A stretch of DNA of 64,000 nucleotides from Acidimicrobiaceae bacterium (GTDB lineage: Bacteria > Actinomycetota > Acidimicrobiia > Acidimicrobiales > Aldehydirespiratoraceae), in assembly GCA_009845995.1 (NCBI GenBank), contig VXYK01000035.1:1-64000 (forward strand), in the 5' to 3' direction. Shown in pieces: positions 57,281 to 64,000 of this stretch (within the stretch, counting starts at the first letter, position 1; every line of letters starts with the position of its first letter). Below the pieces are notes generated by a model. The model was not told the DNA's origin, ran no database searches, and saw only the letters and a list, made by a program, of their open reading frames with translations. Position numbers and translations under genes: made by a program.

Positions 57281-58261
57281 ATGCTGCTTGAAGAGTTGGT
57301 CGCGCAGCGAGGCCATCTCATCGTTGACGGGGCTATGGGCACCGAAATGTTCGCTCGAGGTCTGATGCCCGGCGATGCACCGGAACGGATGAACCTGGAC
57401 GCCGGCGAAAAGGTGCAAGAGATTCATCAGGCCTACGTCGACGCAGGTTCCGACATCTTCTTGAGCAACTCTTTCGGCGGCACGCGTTATCGGTTGGCAT
57501 TGCACAAACTCGACGATCGAGTGATCGAAGTCAACGAAGCGGCCGGTGCTAATGGTCGAATTGTTGCCGACAGGGCAGACCGCAAGATCCTGGTGGCCGG
57601 GTCGGTCGGGCCGACGGGGGAGTTGATCGCGCCGTTGGGGCCCCTCGAATTCACAGACGCCGTTGCCGCATTCGCCGAACAGGCAGAGGGACTCAGCCGC
57701 GGAGGCGTAGACATCGTCTGGATCGAAACCATGAGTTCGCTGGTGGAGGTCGAAGCAGCCGTTGTTGGAACCCGAAAGAGTTGCGATCTGCCAATAGCGG
57801 TCACCATGAGTTTTGACACCGCGGGCCGCACCATGATGGGGGTCACCGGTGAGGTGGCAGGCACACGCCTGACCGAACTCGGAGTTGTGGCTATGGGCGC
57901 CAACTGCGGCAACAACCTACCCGACACCGAGGCCGCGTTAGGTGAGATGCTCGCGGTCAGCACCGTCCCGGTCATATCCAAGGCGAACGCAGGGATACCC
58001 CAATGGCACGGCGCGGAGCTCAGCTATAGCGGCACCCCTGAAGTCATGGGCGCACATGCCCACCGGGTGCGTCAAGACGGCGCAGAGATAATCGGTGGCT
58101 GCTGTGGGAACACCCCCGCGCACGTGTCGTTCATCCGGGGCGTCCTCGACGGAACGATCGCGGTGCCAGACGTCCAGACACCGAACAGTTCCACGGGTCG
58201 CCGAAGTGACGCAGTTCGCGATGAGGATCGTTCCCGCAGACGCCGACGCCGCCGTGGTTGA
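57281..58261 (+). CDS. Homocysteine S-methyltransferase family protein
   Basis: LIVDGAMGTEMFARGL, ANCGNN, GGCCGNTPAHV zinc-binding motifs. Confidence 0.9.
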   Translation: MLLEELVAQRGHLIVDGAMGTEMFARGLMPGDAPERMNLDAGEKVQEIHQAYVDAGSDIFLSNSFGGTRYRLALHKLDDRVIEVNEAAGANGRIVADRADRKILVAGSVGPTGELIAPLGPLEFTDAVAAFAEQAEGLSRGGVDIVWIETMSSLVEVEAAVVGTRKSCDLPIAVTMSFDTAGRTMMGVTGEVAGTRLTELGVVAMGANCGNNLPDTEAALGEMLAVSTVPVISKANAGIPQWHGAELSYSGTPEVMGAHAHRVRQDGAEIIGGCCGNTPAHVSFIRGVLDGTIAVPDVQTPNSSTGRRSDAVRDEDRSRRRRRRRG

Positions 58262-58343
58262 CAGCTCATCGTTGCCACCGGTTTGTTGCCGCGTCGGCGC
58301 GATGTGCTTACATGCAGGTGAACCGCTAGGACCGAGGTAGGCG

Positions 58344-59282
58344 ATGCCGACAACCCCAATACTCTCTGCGATGCTGATCACGTTCTCGGCCGACGATCCC
58401 GGAGGCTGGACGCATCTCGTGGAGCGGGCCAAGTTGGCCGACCGCGCCGGTATCGATCGGCTGGCATTGGCCGACCATGTGGTTTTCGGGGAGAACCTCG
58501 AGGCCTACAGCGACCCCAAGACCGGGGGTCTCGCAGGCGGCCGTCAACCGACGGGTCCGGACGGACACTGGCTGGAACCGTTGACCACGATCGCCCACAT
58601 GACCGCTGTGACCGAACGTGTCCGGTTCATCACCGGGATCTTGATCGCGGCGTTGCGCCGACCGGTGGTTCTGGCCAAGACACTGGCCACCATTGACGTA
58701 TTGTCCGGCGGCAGAGTTGATCTGGGTGTCGGGGTCGGTTGGCAGCGGGAGGAATACGAAGCGGCCGGACTCGACTACCGCGATCGAGGGGCGCAACTCA
58801 ACCACACTCTCGAGGTGTGCCAGACGCTGTGGAGTCAACAAGTCGCTGAGCATTCCTCGGATCGTCTGCAATTCTCGCGGATACACCAGATGCCCAAACC
58901 CTCCCAAGCGGGGGGCGTGCCCATCTGGGTCAGCGGCACCGTCAACAAGGCCTCGATGCGCCGTCTCGCCCGTTTCGGCACGGGCTGGATCCCCTGGGGA
59001 CCGGACGCCGCCGACATCGCCAGCGGTATTTCCAAAATGAGAACGGCAGTCCGCGCCGAAGGCCGCGACCCTGGTGACATCGAAGTGGTGTCCAACCTCC
59101 GCATTGTCACCCGCGACGATGGTTCGTTCGACATTGAAGCCACCATGTCCCCGGTCCCGAGACTCATCGAGACCGGAGTGACCGATTTTCGACTCGGTCT
59201 GGGTTTCGACCCCGAAGCGCTCAATGCAGAGCAACGAATTCGCGAACTCGTCGCCGGGTTCGATGCTGTAACCGGGCGCTAG
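58344..59282 (+). CDS. LLM class (F420-dependent-like) oxidoreductase
   Basis: RAGIDRLALADHVVFGE, VLAKTLATIDVLSGGRVDLGVGVGWQREEYEAAGLDY. Confidence 0.92.
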   Translation: MPTTPILSAMLITFSADDPGGWTHLVERAKLADRAGIDRLALADHVVFGENLEAYSDPKTGGLAGGRQPTGPDGHWLEPLTTIAHMTAVTERVRFITGILIAALRRPVVLAKTLATIDVLSGGRVDLGVGVGWQREEYEAAGLDYRDRGAQLNHTLEVCQTLWSQQVAEHSSDRLQFSRIHQMPKPSQAGGVPIWVSGTVNKASMRRLARFGTGWIPWGPDAADIASGISKMRTAVRAEGRDPGDIEVVSNLRIVTRDDGSFDIEATMSPVPRLIETGVTDFRLGLGFDPEALNAEQRIRELVAGFDAVTGR

Positions 59283-59388
59283 ACAACGAGCACATTCTCC
59301 GGCGCTTCGGTGGATTCACATAAAGGCTCTCTAGGCTGTGCGTGCGGAGTTCACGTTGAACGCCGCGGTAATCGAAAGGAATGCCCAG

Positions 59389-59589
59389 ATGCCTACGGGC
59401 ACAGTGAAGTTTTTCAACAACGAGAAAGGCTACGGTTTCATCTCCCGTCAAGACGGCGACGATGTGTTCGTGCACTTCTCCAACATCGATGGTTCCGGGT
59501 TCCGAACTCTTGAGGAAGGCCAAAACGTGGAGTTCGAGATCGGCCCGGGCCGCAAGGGCGATGAAGCCCTGTCTGTCCGAGTGATCTGA
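59389..59589 (+). CDS. Cold shock protein (CspA family)
   Basis: [34 protein letters not shown]. Confidence 0.97.
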   Translation: MPTGTVKFFNNEKGYGFISRQDGDDVFVHFSNIDGSGFRTLEEGQNVEFEIGPGRKGDEALSVRVI

Positions 59590-59634
59590 GCGAACTTTTC
59601 GTTCACCATCGCGTCAACAATTAATCTGGAAAAA

Positions 59635-59661
59635 GGCACCCCAAGGGTGCCATTTTCTTAT
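59635..59661 (+). terminator. Rho-independent-type terminator after the cold shock gene
   Basis: GGCACCC-CAA-GGGTGCC followed by ATTTTCTTATT. Confidence 0.85.
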
Positions 59662-59689
59662 TCTCGTGCGGAAGTTCTAGCCTGAGCGC

Positions 59690-60157
59690 ATGGCCAAGAA
59701 CAGAAGAGACGTGATCCGCATGAGCGAAGCTGAAGTCGACGCGTTCATCGAAGAGCAGAAGAGCCTTCAGGTGGGGACGATCGAGCGCGACGGCAGCATT
59801 CACCTGTCGACGTTGTGGTTTGCTTACGTGGACAAGCAAGTGGTCTTCGAGACCTACACGAAATCCCAGAAGATCAAGAATCTCCAGAGAGACCCGAGGA
59901 TCACCCTCCTGTGGGAAGACGGCGATGTCTATGACCAACTGCGCGGCGTGATGATCAAGGGAACGGCGCGGCTCGTGACCGACCACTCCGAGGTGTTTCC
60001 GCTGGCCCTTGAGGTGATGAAACGGAACCAACCCGATATCCCCGAAGAATTCTTGGAGCAGGCGGCTACCCAAATGGCTGCAAAGCGGACCGCTGTGGTG
60101 ATCGAACCCCAGAAGGTCGTCAGCTGGGACCACCGCAAACTCTCCGGCGCCTACTGA
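59690..60157 (+). CDS. Pyridoxamine 5'-phosphate oxidase/F420-type split-barrel flavoprotein
   Basis: VGTIERDGSIHLSTLWFAYVDKQVVFETYTKSQKIKNLQRDPRITLLWEDGD. Confidence 0.88.
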   Translation: MAKNRRDVIRMSEAEVDAFIEEQKSLQVGTIERDGSIHLSTLWFAYVDKQVVFETYTKSQKIKNLQRDPRITLLWEDGDVYDQLRGVMIKGTARLVTDHSEVFPLALEVMKRNQPDIPEEFLEQAATQMAAKRTAVVIEPQKVVSWDHRKLSGAY

Positions 60158-60182
60158 ACCTTGTGTTGAACGGGGCGCGGGC

Positions 60183-61130
60183 TCAGGCGAGCTGACAGGG
60201 TTTTCCGCTGCTGTCGCTCAGGCTTGCCGCCTCGATGATTCTCAAAGTGCCGACGCCGCTGGCGAGTTCGGGCCAGGGCTCCGCCTGTTGTTCGGTGACA
60301 GCCTTCAGGCGTTGCAGTTGGGACACGAATCCGAGGGCGTGGAGCGGTTCTTGACTCTGAGCCGAGGCGATTTCGTTGCCATCAACCTCAAGCACAGGAA
60401 ACGGCCACAACCCGAAAGAAACGACGGCGGTGGCGCTAGCGGCTTCAATGTCGGCTGCGGGCGGCTCGGCCCCCCAGTGGAATTCGGCGCGCATCGAGCG
60501 CCCGTTTTCAAGCCTGAGGTCCAACTCGCCGGCTCTGTCGAAGCCCTCTGGCCGGTGCAGCTTGGCCGAAACTTCCACCACTCGTTGAGCGGCCGCGGCG
60601 AGCAGGACTGGAAGAAGGCGAGCTCCCAGGTCCAAAGTCACGCCGCTGGAATCGGCGTTGGCGCTGTGCCAGGCGGGGCGGACCCCGTTTGCTCGCAATA
60701 CCAGGTGGTGCACGTCTGTGAGATCGTTGATCGCCGCGAGCCACTGACGCGCCAACGGCGCGTGCAGGAGATTGGCACCGAGCATGGCCCTTGGTCTATG
60801 GGCGGCGTGCCGATGGGCTGCGTGTCGATGTTCTGTGTCGATGGCTGAGTTCATCGCAACCGGCGATTCGACGATAAGGGGACGTTCCAGAGGGATTCTC
60901 GTCAATACCTCGCCGGTGTCGCCCGGAGGCACGGCAACAACGAGCATGTCGGCGCGTTTGATCATGTCGTCCACAGTCAGTTCTTCGCAGCCGAGTTCCG
61001 CAGCGACAGCGCTAGCCCGTCCCAAAGAACGCCCACCTATCCCTATGAGTTGGACCCCAGGGGTGGAGCGCGAGGCTTCCGCATGAACGACCGCCGCTCT
61101 GCCCGCGCCGATGATCGCCAGTTCGGTCAT
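60183..61130 (-). CDS. Gfo/Idh/MocA-like NAD(P)-binding oxidoreductase
   Basis: MTELAIIGAGRAAVVHAEASRSTPGVQLIGIGGRSLGRASAVAAELGCE...PLIVESPVAMNS. Confidence 0.8.
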   Translation of the reverse strand: MTELAIIGAGRAAVVHAEASRSTPGVQLIGIGGRSLGRASAVAAELGCEELTVDDMIKRADMLVVAVPPGDTGEVLTRIPLERPLIVESPVAMNSAIDTEHRHAAHRHAAHRPRAMLGANLLHAPLARQWLAAINDLTDVHHLVLRANGVRPAWHSANADSSGVTLDLGARLLPVLLAAAAQRVVEVSAKLHRPEGFDRAGELDLRLENGRSMRAEFHWGAEPPAADIEAASATAVVSFGLWPFPVLEVDGNEIASAQSQEPLHALGFVSQLQRLKAVTEQQAEPWPELASGVGTLRIIEAASLSDSSGKPCQLA

Positions 61131-61227
61131 GTCGGCCAGACCGGCGCGGCGTTGAGCGCCCAAGTTCGGTACTGTCTCATAGCCAGTTCATTATGAGGGG
61201 TCTTGACCGCAAGGAGCTATTCAACGA

Positions 61228-61938
61228 ATGAGTCACCACGATCTTCTCGAAGTTCAACGCCTTGATGTTGAGGCCGACCAGTTGTCGCACAAAAGAGCCG
61301 TGCTCCCACAGCGGGATCTGCTGGCAGCGGCACAAGTCGAACGTCAACGTCTCACCAACGAGATTGATCAACTCGCGCTGACTCAAATCGAGGTCGCAAC
61401 ACGCCAGAAGCGCTATGAAGACGAAGCTCAGATCGTTGCTGCCAAGATCGAAACCGACGAAGTTCGGCTGTACAGCGGTGAGGTCACCGCATTGCGTGAC
61501 CTGCAAGCATTGCAGGAAGAGATCGCGTCGCTGCGGAACCGCCAGAGCGATCTCGAGGACGAAGCTCTCACCGCGATGGAAGAGGCCGAGTCACTGGCCT
61601 CACAGGTAGCCGCTCTCAATTCTGAGGCCGAACTCATCGATCAGCGGAGCACCTCTCTGAACGCTGAAATCGAGGCGGCCGAGTCAGACATAGACGCTCA
61701 ACTCGAAACCATCCGCTCAAACCGAGGAGATCTCGAAGCTGCGCTCGACAGTTCTTTGATGGACGACTATCAACGTTTGCGCCCAATGTTCGGCTCGGCC
61801 ACCGTTGTGCGCTTCGAGGGTGGGAAGTGCGTTGGTTGCCCGTCGATGATGCCGGCGATGGAGGTCGATCGGATGAAACACACCACGGATTCCGACGTGT
61901 TGTCATGCGACGAGTGCGGTCGGATCGTTCTGCTCTGA
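61228..61938 (+). CDS. Coiled-coil zinc-ribbon protein (C4-type zinc ribbon domain)
   Basis: long coiled coil, C-term GKCVGCPSMMPAMEVDRMKHTTDSDVLSCDECGRIVLL. Confidence 0.85.
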   Translation: MSHHDLLEVQRLDVEADQLSHKRAVLPQRDLLAAAQVERQRLTNEIDQLALTQIEVATRQKRYEDEAQIVAAKIETDEVRLYSGEVTALRDLQALQEEIASLRNRQSDLEDEALTAMEEAESLASQVAALNSEAELIDQRSTSLNAEIEAAESDIDAQLETIRSNRGDLEAALDSSLMDDYQRLRPMFGSATVVRFEGGKCVGCPSMMPAMEVDRMKHTTDSDVLSCDECGRIVLL

Positions 61939-61939
61939 C

Positions 61940-62428
61940 GTGTTTGTCTTCTTTGTTGCAGTGGCGGTCATCGGTGTTCTCATCGTGTTCGACAGCCCCG
62001 CGATCGACTATCGGTACGTTGCCGGCGGTGCGGTGCTGCCTCTGATCGAGGGCACAACGGGGCGACCGTTGGTCCTTCACACGCTGATCGGTTCGGTCGC
62101 TTTGTTGGCGCTCGTGATGGCGGTGACCGTGGGGTCGCGTCTGGTTCGGCGTCGACTGCTGGGCGTGCCCATTGGCACCTTCGTGTTTCTTGCGGCCTCA
62201 GGGGCCTGGACGCGAACAGAGTTGTTCTGGTGGCCGTTCGCCGGACTCGACGGGATTGCCGCGACACCATTGCCGGAGTTTGATCGGCCGCTGGAGATCC
62301 TGGTTCTGTTGGAGTTGCTCGGGATCTGCGCCGTGGTGTGGCTGATACGCCGCTTCGAACTCACGCAACCCCAAAACCGCCGGACACTGCTGAGTACAGG
62401 CCGACTTCCCAGAGAGCACCTCAGATAG
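61940..62428 (+). CDS. Hypothetical membrane protein
   Basis: multiple hydrophobic segments; GTG start directly after upstream stop. Confidence 0.65.
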   Translation: MFVFFVAVAVIGVLIVFDSPAIDYRYVAGGAVLPLIEGTTGRPLVLHTLIGSVALLALVMAVTVGSRLVRRRLLGVPIGTFVFLAASGAWTRTELFWWPFAGLDGIAATPLPEFDRPLEILVLLELLGICAVVWLIRRFELTQPQNRRTLLSTGRLPREHLR

Positions 62429-62470
62429 CCCGTTCATGACGTAACTTAGGGCCATGAAACGCATGGGGCC

Positions 62471-62872
62471 ATGAATCCGCCGGACGCTTCTTGGACTGTT
62501 CCAGAAGCCGAGGTGAAATTCCGCTTCATCGCCTCGGGCGGACCTGGCGGCCAACACGCCAACAGGTCCAACACCAAAGTCGAGGCGGTTCTGCGCATCG
62601 ACGAGTCGACCATGCCAGAAGCCCTCCGCGGCCGAGTGATCGCGCGGCTCGGCAACGTGATCCGAGTCACCGTGGATGCTGAGCGGTCACAACTGCGGAA
62701 TCGCCAGATTGCCCTCGAACGGATTCAACAACGGATCGATTCGGCCAGTCGAACAAAGCGCAAGCGAACCGCCACCAAACCCACACGCGGTTCACAGCGC
62801 CGTCGGGTTGAAGCAAAACGCCGCCGATCTGAAACCAAGCGCAACCGCCGCGCACCGAGCGCAGACGACTGA
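62471..62872 (+). CDS. Peptidyl-tRNA hydrolase ArfB-like (GGQ domain)
   Basis: FRFIASGGPGGQHANRSNTKVEAVLRID with basic C-terminal tail. Confidence 0.9.
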   Translation: MNPPDASWTVPEAEVKFRFIASGGPGGQHANRSNTKVEAVLRIDESTMPEALRGRVIARLGNVIRVTVDAERSQLRNRQIALERIQQRIDSASRTKRKRTATKPTRGSQRRRVEAKRRRSETKRNRRAPSADD

Positions 62873-62932
62873 GCCTCCGGCGACAGGATCCCAATGGTTC
62901 ACGACGGACAGTCCGTTGTGGATGTGACGGGG

Positions 62933-63292
62933 AGTCGGCCTGTAGGCGGGATTCTGTCCGGGAGCCGAATTGCCGGCTCCGTGGATGACCATCCATCTTT
63001 GCGGCCTACCCGGGAGTGTCTGCGGACGGGACGCCCTCTCCCTGCATGGCCTTGCTCCGGGTGGGGTTTACCTAGCCACCCCGGTCGCCCGGGGTGCTGG
63101 TGCGCTCTTACCGCACCTTTTCACCCTTACCTCGGTGGTACCCCTCGGGGAACCTTTGAGGCGGTTTGTTTTCTGTGGCACTTTCCTGCGAGTCGCCTCG
63201 ACTGGCGCAAGCCAGCACCCTTCCCTACGGAGTCCCGACCTTCCTCAACGCAGCGAACTGCGCCGCGGCCATCCAGTCGGCTCCCCGTCACA
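62933..63292 (-). ncRNA. rnpB: RNase P RNA (bacterial class A)
   Basis: Reverse complement contains GGTAAGGGTGAAAAGGTGCGGTAAGAGCGCACCAGC and 3' CAGAATCCCGCCTACAGGCCGACTCC; ends TGTGACGGGGAG/CTCCCCGTCACA can form P1. Confidence 0.93.
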
Positions 63293-63331
63293 GACTAAGT
63301 GTGCCTCAACAAACGCCGCTTTGCCTCGGTT

Positions 63332-64000
63332 TTAGGAGTCGAGCACCGCGTCGAGCTGTTCGCACATGAAACCGATGTGATCCGCGTTCAGTCCGTGGTG
63401 AATCGGCAGCGACACCGCGTTGTCCATGATGTAGTCGCAATTCGGCAGTCCTTCAGCCGGAGCGCGGTGCTCGATCCCGGCGAAACCCTTCTGGCGCAGA
63501 ATATTGCCGGTCCACACCATCCTCGTCGTCACCCCGCGCGCTTCGAGCCGTTCCTGGACTTCACTGCGGTCGATGCTGAGATCATCATCGATGGTGAAGC
63601 AGAAGCGCATCCAGGTTGTGTCTGTCTCGGGTGTGGTGCGGCCGCTGGTAACGCCGTCACGTGTTGCCATGAAGTCATCGAGTCGCCGCCAATTGTCGCG
63701 GCGCTGTTGGTTGAAACCGTCGAGCTTGTCCAGCTGGACCAGACCATAGGCGGCGCTGATCTCGGTCGGTTCGAAGTTGTAGCCGATCGAATCGAAGGTG
63801 AAGATCATGTCGTAGGGCGTGCCGTCAGCGAGATAGCCGAATCGATCCTCAAGACCTTTGCGCGAACCGTACAGGTACGGTTCGGAGCGCCGTCCCCAGC
63901 GCCGCAGCTCAAGTCCGAGGTCGAAGAGATCCGGGTCGTCGACGCCGACCATCCCACCTGCACCGCCGGCGGTCATGGCATGGCTGCGGGCAAAACTGGT
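63332..64000 (-). CDS. DegT/DnrJ/EryC1/StrS family aminotransferase (5' truncated by window edge)
   Basis: TSFARSHAMTAGGAGGMVGVDDPDLF...GYNFEPTEISAAYGLVQLDKLDGFNQQRRDNW; reading frame continues to position 64000. Confidence 0.9.
   Translation of the reverse strand, partial: TSFARSHAMTAGGAGGMVGVDDPDLFDLGLELRRWGRRSEPYLYGSRKGLEDRFGYLADGTPYDMIFTFDSIGYNFEPTEISAAYGLVQLDKLDGFNQQRRDNWRRLDDFMATRDGVTSGRTTPETDTTWMRFCFTIDDDLSIDRSEVQERLEARGVTTRMVWTGNILRQKGFAGIEHRAPAEGLPNCDYIMDNAVSLPIHHGLNADHIGFMCEQLDAVLDS

Noticed and set aside
1-64000. CRISPR-Cas loci, rRNA operons, transposases, integrases
   Set aside because: No repeat-spacer structure, rRNA sequence or recognisable transposase/integrase protein was found among the ORFs.

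Overview
This 64-kb window comes from a high-GC actinobacterial chromosome; gene content (F420-dependent enzymes, RpoD, rnpB, three tRNAs) suggests an Acidimicrobiia-like organism, but lineage is inference. Housekeeping genes occupy about 1-20.7 kb (uppS, recO, glyS, dnaG, rpoD-like sigma, tRNAs, metY-like, two ABC transporter operons) and about 45.7-64 kb (COG0523 GTPase, acyl-CoA ligase, fused branched-chain amino acid ABC transporter, cspA, arfB-like, rnpB, DegT aminotransferase). Between about 20.7 and 45.7 kb lies an accessory, defense-type island: NYN RNase, AbiE-like toxin-antitoxin pair, DUF5131 (Gp37/Gp68), a multi-gene nucleotide-modification operon, Mrr-like and PD-(D/E)xK nucleases, a complete type I R-M system, HNH plus ASCH genes, and a DUF6338 cassette. 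The two strongest observations are: (1) an 8-gene, mostly overlapping operon (26887-33015) encoding a 5-hmdU-kinase/thymine-pyrophosphorylase-like protein, acyl carrier protein, thymidylate-synthase-like protein, AcpS-type phosphopantetheinyl transferase, XRE regulator, ImmA peptidase fused to a chagasin-like cysteine-protease inhibitor, a papain-like C1 protease and a MazG-like pyrophosphohydrolase; and (2) an unannotated PrxQ/BCP-type peroxiredoxin (8463-8918) whose peroxidatic Cys codon is an in-frame TGA, with a bacterial-SECIS-like hairpin just downstream, so it is a likely selenoprotein. Gene remnants (a TauD 3' end and a duplicated COG0523 3' end) mark insertion scars at both ends of the island. 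All calls come from reading the sequence and provided translations; no searches were run.
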